Shown here in pieces: positions 9,064 through 17,917 of a DNA stretch of 41,624 bases (its first letter is position 1; every line of letters starts with the position of its first letter). Source of the DNA: an uncultured Lachnospiraceae bacterium (GTDB lineage Bacteria > Bacillota > Clostridia > Lachnospirales > Lachnospiraceae); assembly GCA_946403075.1 (NCBI GenBank), contig CAMIYN010000015.1, positions 1 through 41,624 on the forward strand, read 5' to 3'. The notes below the pieces were generated by a model. That model had not been told where the DNA came from. It saw nothing but the letters and a program-made list of their open reading frames with translations, and made no database searches. Made by a program: the position numbers and the translations under genes.

Positions 9064-10650
9064 ATGAAGATAAAAGAAGTAATGGTTGATTTTATAAAAA
9101 AATACAAGATTGAATCAGTGTCGGCTTTTGCTGTATCTGTTATGGCTGCTTATATATTTGATTTGAGTGGACAGTCAGTAAATATATATTTTGAAATTTT
9201 AAATATTCTGGTTTTTGTTATGCTTTGCTCATTTTTTGTAGATAAACTATTTATCATATATCAAGATAAAATAAAAGAAAAAATAGGAAAAAAATATTTA
9301 ATTAATGATGAAAAAAAATTTAATATTATAAAAACAGCTATTTATATAATTGTAGTAATCATCGAATATTTATTTTATCGATTGTCCATGTATATGATAT
9401 ATGCAAATGAATATCTAAAATATAGAAGCAATAATCCAGATGTAAAAGGATATGGGTTTATTATTGTTTGTGTATTTTCTATTATGCTCATTTTATATTT
9501 TATTATAAAGGAAAAAGAGATAGATATAAAAGATTATTTACTAAAAATATTTATGAATTTTCTATTTGTATTTCTTGTAGAAGGAATAATGTTAATTGGT
9601 TTCTTGTTTTTATATCTCATATGTGAGGTTCTACTTGGCACAATCCCATATTATATAATTAGTAGAGTGATTATTTTTACTGTGAGTATGGTGTGTTTAA
9701 TGGGTTTTTTCGTTGGTATAGAAAATGTTAAAACAGAACATAGTTTGCTTTCCAAAATAGTTGTAAGATATATTATGCAAATCATGGTTTTTGTAGGTTT
9801 CATAATTTTTTATATTTATTTAATTAAAATTATAATGATAAAAGAACTTCCCAAAAATCAAGTATTTGCAGTATGCACTACATTGTTTTTTATAGGACTT
9901 TTCACTTCTCTTATGAGCCTTGCTATAAAAGAAAACACAAATTATAACAAATTGATAAGATTTCTACCTATAGCTTTTATCCCTGCACTTTTTTTACAAA
10001 TCATATCTATAGTTTTGAGAATTAATCAGCATGGGCTTACTGCAAATAGATATTTTTGTATAGTTATAATAATTTTTGAAATAATGTATTTAATATTCTA
10101 TGTTTTAGATGAGTTATTAAAAAATGAAAAAGTTAAAATAAAAAATATTTTTTTAATTTTTGATTTATTAATTTTAACAACATTTTTAATTCCAAAAATA
10201 AATGTGTATGAATTTCCTAAGATTTATAATAATATATTTGTAAAACAGACAGAAAAAGAAATAGAAGAAAAAAATAAAGAACATGTTAAAATTCATCGTG
10301 ATAAATATTTTAATTTTTCAGAAATTGATATTAGTGGATTTAACAAGTTGAAACCTTGGCTTATAAATGTATATTATGAAAATGCAGAAGGAAAATATTT
10401 TATTACTAATGAAAAAAAAGAATATGACAATACTATAATTGACATTACAAATATAATAGACACTCTTCATAATAATGTTAAAAATTCAAAAGCTGATGGG
10501 TATAAGAATAAAGATATATTCAATGATTTTAATATTGAAATCATAACGGGTAGTAATAAAATGATATTAAAAGAAGTACTTTTATCTTATGATGAGGAAA
10601 TTGATAAAATTGTAAATTTAAAATTAGAAGGATATTTAGTGACAAAATAG
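9064..10650 (+). CDS. DUF4153 multi-pass membrane protein
   Basis: A 528-aa protein with about ten hydrophobic segments in the first 390 residues and a soluble C-terminal part of about 140 residues. The segment around residues 320-350, with IRLRINQHGLT-like order (VLRINQHGLTANRYF), matches the signature of the DUF4153 family, whose function is unknown. The start is an ATG 7 bases after GTGAGGA. It stands alone: 240 bases of AT-rich spacer precede it, with a TATAAT at 8920-8925 but no clear -35. Confidence 0.72.
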   Translation: MKIKEVMVDFIKKYKIESVSAFAVSVMAAYIFDLSGQSVNIYFEILNILVFVMLCSFFVDKLFIIYQDKIKEKIGKKYLINDEKKFNIIKTAIYIIVVIIEYLFYRLSMYMIYANEYLKYRSNNPDVKGYGFIIVCVFSIMLILYFIIKEKEIDIKDYLLKIFMNFLFVFLVEGIMLIGFLFLYLICEVLLGTIPYYIISRVIIFTVSMVCLMGFFVGIENVKTEHSLLSKIVVRYIMQIMVFVGFIIFYIYLIKIIMIKELPKNQVFAVCTTLFFIGLFTSLMSLAIKENTNYNKLIRFLPIAFIPALFLQIISIVLRINQHGLTANRYFCIVIIIFEIMYLIFYVLDELLKNEKVKIKNIFLIFDLLILTTFLIPKINVYEFPKIYNNIFVKQTEKEIEEKNKEHVKIHRDKYFNFSEIDISGFNKLKPWLINVYYENAEGKYFITNEKKEYDNTIIDITNIIDTLHNNVKNSKADGYKNKDIFNDFNIEIITGSNKMILKEVLLSYDEEIDKIVNLKLEGYLVTK

Positions 10651-10716
10651 GAGATAATATAAATATTTAGTTGATATACTAAGATTTAAAAAAAAGGAAG
10701 GTAAAAAAGAAGAATT

Positions 10717-10840
10717 ATGAAAAAAATATTTTTAGTTTTAATTCTTATTATATGTGAGACTATTTGTAGATGATGAATTTGATGATGCAGTATATGATGT
10801 AGCAAAAATTTTATCTGCAAAGTTTAGCTTTATGCATTAA
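10717..10840 (+). pseudogene. Frameshifted remnant of a small exported-protein gene
   Basis: An ATG 17 bases after GGAAGG opens an 18-residue frame that looks like a signal peptide (MKKIFLVLILIIC...) and stops at 10771-10773. Shifting frame at about 10760 gives 26 more acidic residues (LFVDDEFDDAVYDVAKIL...) to a TAA at 10838-10840. A good ribosome site plus a signal-peptide-like start joined to coding-like sequence in another frame suggests decay by a 1-base indel. The family is not recognised, and a chance pairing of short frames is possible. Confidence 0.4.
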
Positions 10841-10848
10841 TAAGATTG

Positions 10849-10876
10849 TTGACTTTTTAATTAGATGTGATATCAT
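10849..10876 (+). promoter_or_regulatory. Sigma-A-type promoter of the potD-like gene
   Basis: TTGACT (10849-10854), a 16-base spacer and TATCAT (10871-10876). The expected start near 10883 gives a leader of about 145 bases before the gene at 11028. Confidence 0.6.
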
Positions 10877-10891
10877 ATATATATTAACAAA

Positions 10892-10974
10892 GCCTAAATA
10901 ATTGTATGGTCTTGGTTCAGAAAAGAGATGAGTAGTAAAGAGTGGGGGAATTGAGCCTCCATATTTTTATAGGC
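10892..10974 (+). promoter_or_regulatory. Possible structured 5' leader RNA
   Basis: GCCTA (10892-10896) can pair with TAGGC (10970-10974), enclosing a 6-bp hairpin TGGGGG/CCTCCA (10943-10948 with 10956-10961, 7-base loop, one G-U pair). The G-rich hairpin stands out in an AT-rich context. I do not recognise a known riboswitch class. A regulatory role is inferred only from position and pairing. Confidence 0.3.
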
Positions 10975-11027
10975 AAGGTATTTGCTTTAATATTTAAAAA
11001 AATATAAAAAGGGGAATATGAAAAGAA

Positions 11028-12116
11028 ATGAAAAAAAGTATTGTTAAATTAATTGCAAGTTTATTAGTGATAAGTATTTGTTTTATGACTGCTTGTAGTA
11101 GCGGAAGCATTAAACAAGGCGAAAATGGAATATTGTATGTATATAACTGGGGGGAATATATAGACCCAGAAGTTATAGATATGTTTGAAGAAGAGACAGG
11201 AATAAAAGTCGTATATGATATGTTTGAGACAAATGAAGAAATGTATCCAGTAGTAGATTTGGGGGCGAGAGAAGTTGATGTCGTTTGTCCTTCGGATTAT
11301 ATGATAGAAAAAATGATGCAAAATAATTTGCTTCAAGAGATTGACATAAGTAAATTAGAATATTATGACAATGTGAATCCATCTCAAATCAATGTTTTAA
11401 AACAGATTGAGGATGGAGAGAAATATGCTGTTCCATATATGAGAGGCTCTGTAGGGATTTTGTATAATAAGACAATCCTTGATGAGAGAGGGCTTAAATA
11501 TCCAAAATCTTGGGCTGATCTCTTTGATACAGTATATGATAAAGAAATATTAATGCAAGATAGTGTGAGAGATGCATTTATGGTGGCATTAAAGAAAAAT
11601 GGTTTTTCATTAAATTCAACTAACCTTAATGAATTGGACATAGCAGAAAAAGATTTGATAGAGCAAAAGCCTATAGTTCAAGCCTATGTAGTAGACCAAG
11701 TGAGAGACAAGATGATAGCAGGAGAAGCTGCAATAGCTGTAATCTATAGTGGTGAAGTATTGTATATAAAAAATAATGTTGAAGACAATGAATATGAATA
11801 TAAGTATGTATTGCCAACAGAAGGGACTAATGTGTGGTTGGATGGATGGGTTATTACAAAAAATTCTAAGAATGTAGAAAATGCACATAAGTGGATTGAT
11901 TTTATGTGTAGAGAAGATATAGCAAAAATGAATGCTGAGTTTATAACATATGAAACAACAAATAAGAAAGCAGAAGAATTGTTGAGTGATGAATTCAAGC
12001 TATCAGGGGACATTGTTGAAGATTATACAAACAATAATAATGAGATATTTAATTATCTTGGAGAAGAAGTAGAAAAAGCTTATAATGATAGGTGGAAGAA
12101 TATTAAAGGTAGTTAA
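11028..12116 (+). CDS. PotD-like spermidine/putrescine-binding lipoprotein (orphan)
   Basis: A 362-aa extracellular solute-binding protein of the polyamine type. It has a lipoprotein signal peptide with lipobox MTAC and lipidated C23. The mature N-terminus has the PotD/PotF mark LYVYNWGEYIDPEVI. Further family stretches are DVVCPSDYMIEKM, VPYMRGSVGILYNK (the usual motif has WGT before the glycine; here RGS) and DGWVITKNSKN. PotD normally hands polyamines to PotABC, but no permease or ATPase gene is next to it; a CapA-family gene follows by 7 bases. It may serve a transporter encoded elsewhere. Polyamine is the family expectation, not shown here. Confidence 0.85.
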   Translation: MKKSIVKLIASLLVISICFMTACSSGSIKQGENGILYVYNWGEYIDPEVIDMFEEETGIKVVYDMFETNEEMYPVVDLGAREVDVVCPSDYMIEKMMQNNLLQEIDISKLEYYDNVNPSQINVLKQIEDGEKYAVPYMRGSVGILYNKTILDERGLKYPKSWADLFDTVYDKEILMQDSVRDAFMVALKKNGFSLNSTNLNELDIAEKDLIEQKPIVQAYVVDQVRDKMIAGEAAIAVIYSGEVLYIKNNVEDNEYEYKYVLPTEGTNVWLDGWVITKNSKNVENAHKWIDFMCREDIAKMNAEFITYETTNKKAEELLSDEFKLSGDIVEDYTNNNNEIFNYLGEEVEKAYNDRWKNIKGS

Positions 12117-12123
12117 ATTATAG

Positions 12124-13500
12124 ATGGATATAGAAGGAAAAGGAAAAAGCAGAAAAAGACAGATTAAAAAGAGCCAAGTGGTATTTAAATATGTATGTGC
12201 CATATTGGCTCTTTTTGTAGTTTTGATTTTTACAATAAAACTATTTGAAAAAAAAATAGATGTAAATATTATAGAAAGTAGTATAGTGAGTGAAGTAGAA
12301 AATTTAAATAGTTTAAATGAAGAAGGCACAAAAAAAATTGATGATAAAAATTTTGAAAAAGATGAAAATACTTATGAAAATGTAGATTTAAATAGTGAAA
12401 CCATTAAAGATACTGAAAAAGTAAATATTGAAAGTAATGAATATCTTGAAAATATGGATTTACTTGCTACAAATAGTGAAATCATTTTTCATAGAGATAA
12501 TTTGTTATTTGTAGGTGATATTGCAATCAATAAAAAAAATGTAAATGCATATAGGTCAAGTAAAGGAATAGAATTGATAGTTGATAAAACTTATAGAAAG
12601 TATATAGCGGAAAAAGATTTGCTTATTGGCAATATGGAATGTGTTTTGAGCGACAAAGGAGAGCCAGTTATGAAGCAATTTAATTTTAGAGCAAGTCCAT
12701 CAATGGTAAATATGCTAAAAGATTTAGATTTTGATATATTGTCGGTTGCTAATAATCATAGTTTGGATTTTGGGGAAGTTGCTTTTTTAGATATGCTTGA
12801 CACATTTAAAAAAAATGATATTTCATATATTGGCGGTGGCAAAAATTCTGATGAAGCATATGCCGAGTGCATAAAAGAAGTAAATGGTGCAAAGTATGCA
12901 TTTCTTGCTGCGACGGTCGTGGCACCATATGGGAGTTGGTTTGCGGGAGATGATAGTGTAGGGCTTAGCAATGGCTATAACAATGGGAGAATAAATAAAA
13001 GAATTAGGGAATTAAAAAAAGAAGTAGATAAGGTAATTGTATATATGCATTGGGGTAGAGAAAAAGAAGAGATAGCAAACGAAACACAAATGTCAATCGG
13101 TAGAGCTTTTGTCAATGCAGGAGCAGATTTGGTTTTGGGGTGTCACTCACATACTCTACAAAACATAGAATTTTATAAATCAACTCCCATAATTTATGGG
13201 CTTGGAAATTTTATATTTGGGGGGACATGGACTGATACTATGATGGTATCAGTAGATTTTATATATTCAAATCTTTATCCAAAGGGCAGAATTAATTTAA
13301 AAATAATACCTGGAATTTCTGGATATGAACTTACAAAAGTATATTGGAAAAAAGAAGATATAGATGCTATGCTATATAATATTCTTGTGAAAAGTCCTAC
13401 GGCAACTATAGATGAAAATGGCTATATTATAGAGAAATTAGAGAATGTAGAAAACACAGAAAATACTGAAAATATTGAAAATATTGCTAAAAACCCATAA
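12124..13500 (+). CDS. CapA-family membrane-anchored metallophosphatase-like protein
   Basis: 458 aa. A short basic N-terminus and one membrane segment (about residues 20-40), an acidic linker to about 120, then a PGA_cap (CapA, poly-gamma-glutamate synthesis type) domain. Its metallophosphoesterase-like motifs are visible: FVGDIAIN, GNMECVLSD, VANNHSLDFG, YMHWGREKE, GCHSHTLQ and GLGNFIFGG. The C-terminus ends in short acidic repeats (ENTENTENIENI). The domain lies outside the membrane by topology. CapA is needed for capsule poly-gamma-glutamate in Bacillus, but capBC are absent here and most clostridial members have no proven function, so a surface-polymer role is inferred. It follows the PotD-like gene by 7 bases and is probably in the same transcript. 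Confidence 0.85.
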   Translation: MDIEGKGKSRKRQIKKSQVVFKYVCAILALFVVLIFTIKLFEKKIDVNIIESSIVSEVENLNSLNEEGTKKIDDKNFEKDENTYENVDLNSETIKDTEKVNIESNEYLENMDLLATNSEIIFHRDNLLFVGDIAINKKNVNAYRSSKGIELIVDKTYRKYIAEKDLLIGNMECVLSDKGEPVMKQFNFRASPSMVNMLKDLDFDILSVANNHSLDFGEVAFLDMLDTFKKNDISYIGGGKNSDEAYAECIKEVNGAKYAFLAATVVAPYGSWFAGDDSVGLSNGYNNGRINKRIRELKKEVDKVIVYMHWGREKEEIANETQMSIGRAFVNAGADLVLGCHSHTLQNIEFYKSTPIIYGLGNFIFGGTWTDTMMVSVDFIYSNLYPKGRINLKIIPGISGYELTKVYWKKEDIDAMLYNILVKSPTATIDENGYIIEKLENVENTENTENIENIAKNP

Positions 13501-13560
13501 ATATTGAAAAAATGTTGATAAATAGTGTAATATTTAGAATAGTAAGTAGATATTTTGTGG

Positions 13561-13566
13561 TATAAT
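13561..13566 (+). promoter_or_regulatory. Extended -10 element before gdpP
   Basis: TATAAT preceded by TGG gives the TGnTATAAT extended -10 form, 19 bases before the gdpP start. The -35 is poor, as is usual for extended -10 promoters. Confidence 0.5.
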
Positions 13567-13585
13567 ATTTGGTTAGTGAGGTTTT

Positions 13586-15640
13586 ATGTTTAAGAATAGA
13601 AATGGTAGTGGAAATATAAATATTTATTTGATATGGATAGTAGTGTTAGAAATACTATTTGTTTTTGTGAGTTTTTTGGTGTTTAGGGGATTTAATCATA
13701 GTGGAATCATTTTGATTTTGTTTTTAATGATAACTTTGCCAATTACTCTATATTTAATAATAAATAGAGAATCTATCTATAAATCAGCTGTCATTAATTT
13801 TTCTGTAAATGCTACAAAACTGCAGTCAAAATTTTTAAAAGAAGTGAGTATACCTTTTGCAATATGTGATAAGGAAGGAATGATTTTGTGGGGAAATGAT
13901 AAATTTTTATCTATCGCCACAGAGTTTTCTATAAAAAAGAATATAGGGGCACTGTTTACTGACTTGTCAAGAGAGATATTAAATAATATAAATGATGAAA
14001 AAGTAAATATATTGACTGCATATAAAAATTTGAAATTCAACCTACATATAATGAGTGTAAAAACTAGAGATTTAGAAGGGCTTGAATTTGATAATAAAAA
14101 CAAGATTTTTAATAGCGATGAAGAGTTATTATTTATCTATTTTGAAAATAAAACAAGTTTTTATGAGATAAAAGAAACTCTTGATAATTCTAAAAATGTA
14201 ATAGGATTAATATATATTGATAATTATGATGAAGTAACAGAGGGGATGGAAGATTCTAAAGCTTCAATGCTGATAGCAGTAGTTGATAGAAAGCTGATAA
14301 GATACATATCAAATAATGCAGGAATTATAAAAAAACTTGAAAAAGATAAATACTTTTTTGTGACAGATAAAAAAAGTATAGAACAAATGATGGTAGATAG
14401 ATTTTCAATCCTTGATGAGACAAAAGAAATACTGGGTGGAGATAACTTGCCACTGACTCTCAGTGTTGGCATAGGTTATGAAGGAAAGAGCATTGAGAGT
14501 AATAATGATTTGGCAAGGCTTGCAATAGATATGGCACTCGCAAGAGGTGGAGACCAAGTTGTCATTAAAAAAGGCCAAGAGGTAATGTTCTTTGGCGGAA
14601 AGAGTGCTTCGATGGCAAGTAGTGCAAGAGTTAGGGCAAGAGTTAAGGCAATTTCATTTAGAGAAATATTGGATACAAAAGATAGAGTTTTGATAATGGG
14701 ACATAAAAATTGTGATTTAGATTCTTTTGGTTCAAGTGTTGGTGTATATATAATGGCAAAATATATGGGTAAAAAAGTTAGCATAGTGCAAAACACACTA
14801 ACGAAAGTAGTAGAGGATTTAAAAGAGAGATTTATAAATAATGATAATTACCCAAAAGATATGTTTATAGATGGGAATGCAGCAGTTGAATTAATGGATG
14901 AGAATACTTTACTTGTGCTTGTTGACCACAATACACCAAATATTTCAGATGAAAAGAGATTGGTTGAAAATGCAGATGCAATAGTAGTTTTTGACCATCA
15001 TAGGATTCAGACAAGTTCTATAACTGAGTCTCTTATATCATATATAGAAGCAAGTGCATCATCTACAAGCGAGATGGTATGTGAAATAATAAAATTTTTT
15101 GATGACAATATAAAGATAAAACCATTGGAAGCAGAAAGCATGATGGCAGGTATAATGCTTGATACTTTAAATTTTACATATCACACTACTGCTAAAACAT
15201 TTGATGCAGCAAGCCTACTTAAAAAATATGGAGCAGATACAGATAGAGTGAGAAAGCTTTTGAGACTTGATTTGAAAAATGAAGAAATCAAAAATCAAAC
15301 TATTGCTGATGCAGAGTTTTATAGAGAGAATTTTGCAATCGCAGTGCTTCCAGATATAGATAATATAGAGAGACAAGTTATAGCAGCAAAAGTTGCAAAT
15401 GAATTAATAGATATAAAAAATATCAAAGCAAGTATAGTTATATATAGAGATAAAGGTGTATTTGCTATGTCGAGTAGGTCTATTGATGAGGTAAATGTCC
15501 AAGTCTTGATGGAAAAATTGGGTGGTGGAGGACATAGGAGTCAAGCAGGTGCGAGAATAGAAGTGGATGATGTATTGGAAGTTAAAAAAATGCTGATAGA
15601 AGCAATAGATGATATGATAGAAAAAAAGGAGATTGAGTGA
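13586..15640 (+). CDS. gdpP: Cyclic-di-AMP phosphodiesterase GdpP
   Basis: A 684-aa membrane enzyme that hydrolyses c-di-AMP to pApA and so tunes osmolyte and cell-wall balance. In order: two transmembrane helices (about 12-56), a PAS domain (about 80-150), a degenerate GGDEF domain (about 190-330, with ARGGDQ in place of an active site) and a DHH/DHHA1 phosphodiesterase. Metal ligands are in place: H373, D377 and D379 (MGHKNCDLDS), D447, and D470-H471-H472. The C-terminal substrate motif GGGGHRSQAGA is present. The architecture and length match Bacillus YybT. The stop overlaps the rplI start by 1 base, and gdpP-rplI-dnaB is a conserved order in Firmicutes. Confidence 0.97.
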   Translation: MFKNRNGSGNINIYLIWIVVLEILFVFVSFLVFRGFNHSGIILILFLMITLPITLYLIINRESIYKSAVINFSVNATKLQSKFLKEVSIPFAICDKEGMILWGNDKFLSIATEFSIKKNIGALFTDLSREILNNINDEKVNILTAYKNLKFNLHIMSVKTRDLEGLEFDNKNKIFNSDEELLFIYFENKTSFYEIKETLDNSKNVIGLIYIDNYDEVTEGMEDSKASMLIAVVDRKLIRYISNNAGIIKKLEKDKYFFVTDKKSIEQMMVDRFSILDETKEILGGDNLPLTLSVGIGYEGKSIESNNDLARLAIDMALARGGDQVVIKKGQEVMFFGGKSASMASSARVRARVKAISFREILDTKDRVLIMGHKNCDLDSFGSSVGVYIMAKYMGKKVSIVQNTLTKVVEDLKERFINNDNYPKDMFIDGNAAVELMDENTLLVLVDHNTPNISDEKRLVENADAIVVFDHHRIQTSSITESLISYIEASASSTSEMVCEIIKFFDDNIKIKPLEAESMMAGIMLDTLNFTYHTTAKTFDAASLLKKYGADTDRVRKLLRLDLKNEEIKNQTIADAEFYRENFAIAVLPDIDNIERQVIAAKVANELIDIKNIKASIVIYRDKGVFAMSSRSIDEVNVQVLMEKLGGGGHRSQAGARIEVDDVLEVKKMLIEAIDDMIEKKEIE

Positions 15641-16083
15641 TGAAAATTGTATTATTGCAAGATGTAAAAAAGGTAGGAAAGAAAACAGAAATAGTAGAAG
15701 TAAGTGATGGCTATGGTAGAAATATGCTTATAAAAAAAGGTTTGGCAATGGAAGCGACAGCAAAAAACCTAAATGATTTGAAATTAAAACTTAAAGCAGA
15801 AGAGAGAGCTGAAGAAAAAAGAATTGAAGATGCCAAGAAAAATAAAGAATTAATAGAGAGCAAGGAGATAGATTTTATAATCAAGGCAGGAGCAAATGGC
15901 AAAACTTTTGGTTCGATAACTGCAAGAGAAATAGCAGATGAGATTAAAAAAGTATATAATATAGAAATTGATAAAAAGAAAATAGAATTAGATGAACCAA
16001 TCAAAAATATTGGTAGATATGAAATAAAAATTAAACTACATAGAGAGGTTGATGCTATCATAAAGATTGCAGTTAATGAATAA
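15640..16083 (+). CDS. rplI: 50S ribosomal protein L9
   Basis: 147 aa, with the L9 N-terminal domain (MKIVLLQDVKKVGKKTEIVEV, then SDGYGRNMLIKKGLA), the long connecting helix rich in Lys/Glu (about 40-78), and the C-terminal domain starting GKTFGSITAREIADEI. The start is the ATG overlapping the gdpP stop (A of TGA), with GGAG 9 bases upstream; the GTG 3 bases earlier is less likely. It sits between gdpP and dnaB as in many Firmicutes. Confidence 0.96.
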   Translation: MKIVLLQDVKKVGKKTEIVEVSDGYGRNMLIKKGLAMEATAKNLNDLKLKLKAEERAEEKRIEDAKKNKELIESKEIDFIIKAGANGKTFGSITAREIADEIKKVYNIEIDKKKIELDEPIKNIGRYEIKIKLHREVDAIIKIAVNE

Positions 16084-17527
16084 AATGAATAATGTTTTTT
16101 CAAATGATATAAAAACAAAAGAGCCATATGATTTAGAAGCAGAGAGAGCAATTATTGGATGTATGATAAACTATAGTGAAGTTATAGATGTAGTCATTGG
16201 TATGATGTCAAAAGAAGAATTTCACTCAAATGTTTATAAATTTATATTTGAATGTATAACTGAGTTGCAAAATAGTTTTATAAATGTAGATTTGGTAACC
16301 CTTAGGAATAAAATGATACAAAAGGGGATGAAGGAAGAAGAGTTAACCAATGAATTTTTTATTGATTTAATAGATAGTTCTGCTACATCATCAAATATTA
16401 AAGATTATTGTAATATAGTAAAAGATAAATATGTTCTAAGGAAAACTATAGAGACCTGCGATAATACAAGAATAATGTGTTATGAAAATCAAAGGGAGTC
16501 AAAAGAAATTCTTGAGATAACAGAAAAGGCACTTTTTGATTTATCAAAGAGAAGAGGTCAAAAAGATTTTGTGACATTAAAAGAGATAATGCCTGATGTG
16601 ATAAATCAAGTAAGTGATGCAGCAAAGACCAAAGATGGCATAACAGGTATAAAGACAGGATATAGAGACATCGATAATGTGACAGCAGGTTTACAAAAAT
16701 CTAATTTTATAGTTATAGCGGCAAGACCTGGTGAGGGTAAAACTTCACTTGCACTAAACCTTGCATTTAATATGGCAAAACAACATAATTATAAGGTTGC
16801 TTTTTTTTCGCTAGAGATGTCAAGTGGAGAGTTGGCAATGAGAATTGCTGCTATGGAATCAAGGATTAGTAGTGACAAATTGAGAAGTGGAAGGCTCACT
16901 GATGACCAGATTGATTTGTTTTTGAATACTACAACAACGAGACTCAATATAACTAATTTATTAATAGATGACACATCTTATCTCACAATAGCAGAGTTAA
17001 GGAGTAAATGCAGAAAACTATTGATTGAAAAGGGCATAGATATAGTGATGCTTGATTATTTGCAATTGATGCATGCAGGGCTCGATGAATATCAGATAGA
17101 TAAATATAATAATACAAAACCAAAGAGCACAAAAAATTTAATTAACAATAGACAAGAAGAAGTAGCAGAAATATCAAGGTCGCTTAAAGGGTTGGCAAAA
17201 GAATTGAATGTGCCTATAATTGCACTTGCCCAAGTGAAGAGAACAGAAAGTGAGGGAAAGACAAGGAGAAAACCTCAATTATCTGATTTGAGAGAGTCGG
17301 GGGCAATTGAACAAGATGCAGATATAGTGATGTTTATAAATAAAGAAAAAAATGAAGAACTGATGGATGAGAGTTTTGACAATGATAGGACAGAAATAAT
17401 TTTTGCAAAACATAGAAATGGAAGAACTGGTTCTGTGTTTTTGAGATTTGATAAAGCAACTACAAAATTTCATAATTATAGTGCAGAAAAAATACCAAAT
17501 GGGTTTGAAAAAGAAGTCCGTGATTAG
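16076..17527 (+). CDS. dnaB: Replicative DNA helicase DnaB
   Basis: 483 aa from the ATG at 16076 (8-base overlap with rplI); an ATG at 16085 is an equal alternative. It has the N-terminal collar domain (EPYDLEAERAIIGCM) and a RecA-type helicase domain. Motifs seen: Walker A ARPGEGKTS with K about 222, FFSLEMSSGELAMR, Walker B VMLDYLQLMHAG, NRQEEVAEISRSLKGLAKEL, ALAQVKRTES and DLRESGAIEQDADIVMF. It unwinds DNA at the fork as a hexamer. Odd: about 20 extra residues (LDEYQIDKYNNTKPKSTKNL) lie between Walker B and NRQEEV, where Bacillus DnaC has a short loop. A repeat array follows immediately. Confidence 0.96.
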   Translation: MNKMNNVFSNDIKTKEPYDLEAERAIIGCMINYSEVIDVVIGMMSKEEFHSNVYKFIFECITELQNSFINVDLVTLRNKMIQKGMKEEELTNEFFIDLIDSSATSSNIKDYCNIVKDKYVLRKTIETCDNTRIMCYENQRESKEILEITEKALFDLSKRRGQKDFVTLKEIMPDVINQVSDAAKTKDGITGIKTGYRDIDNVTAGLQKSNFIVIAARPGEGKTSLALNLAFNMAKQHNYKVAFFSLEMSSGELAMRIAAMESRISSDKLRSGRLTDDQIDLFLNTTTTRLNITNLLIDDTSYLTIAELRSKCRKLLIEKGIDIVMLDYLQLMHAGLDEYQIDKYNNTKPKSTKNLINNRQEEVAEISRSLKGLAKELNVPIIALAQVKRTESEGKTRRKPQLSDLRESGAIEQDADIVMFINKEKNEELMDESFDNDRTEIIFAKHRNGRTGSVFLRFDKATTKFHNYSAEKIPNGFEKEVRD

Positions 17528-17533
17528 TTAGCC

Positions 17534-17831
17534 GTAGGGGCGAACCATTGGGAGCCCGTAGCAAGATAGTATAGTTAACCATAGGGGCGAAACAAAAAAA
17601 AGTAGGGGCGAAGCAGTGCGAGCCCGCAGCAAGATAGTAGAGTTAGTCGTAGGGGCGAACGAAAAACAATGTAGGGGCGAAGTACCACGAGCCCACAGCA
17701 AGATAGCAGTCGTAGCTGTAGGGGCAAAACAAAAAAAAGTAGGGGCGAAGCATTGCGAGCCCGTAGCAAGATAGTATAGTTAGCCATAGGGGCGAACGAA
17801 AAACAATGTAGGGGCGAAGTACTGCGAGCCC
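17534..17831 (+). repeat. Compound array of the dispersed repeat (fills dnaB-hsdM gap)
   Basis: This stretch has nine TAGGGGC heads, about five with the full GCGAGCCC-type tail. Two unit forms alternate: a short head ending in an A-rich run (CGAAACAAAAAAAAG or CGAACGAAAAACAATG), followed by a full repeat, then a linker AGCAAGATAGTATAGTTA. The alternation repeats about every 75 bases, so the array probably grew by duplicating the compound unit. Apparent minus-strand reading frames across it are repeat translations, not genes. The 86 bases after it up to hsdM are AT-rich and hold AAAAGG as the ribosome site. Confidence 0.9.
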
Positions 17832-17917
17832 GTATGTTTTCAAATATGATGGGAAAAGAATTTATAAAAAAACATATAACAAATTTAAAATTCTAAAATA
17901 ATAAAAGGTAATTATTT

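Larger units (their letters stand above)
10651..11027. other. Intergenic stretch with gene remnant, promoter and leader
   Basis: This 377-base gap holds a small frameshifted reading frame (10717-10840), a promoter (10849-10876) and a leader with paired segments (about 10885-11000) upstream of the PotD-like gene. These are listed separately. Nothing else is recognised in it. Confidence 0.7.

Noticed and set aside
13777-14103. Large minus-strand frames opposite gdpP, rplI and others
   Set aside because: They lie inside well-supported genes, lack ribosome sites and show no domain; typical of AT-rich DNA.
17534-17831. Possible CRISPR array
   Set aside because: The spacers between repeats are themselves repeated, unit lengths vary, and no cas genes are in the window.
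17575-17843. Minus-strand open frames rich in Leu-Arg-Pro-Tyr
   Set aside because: These are translations of the repeat array in reverse.
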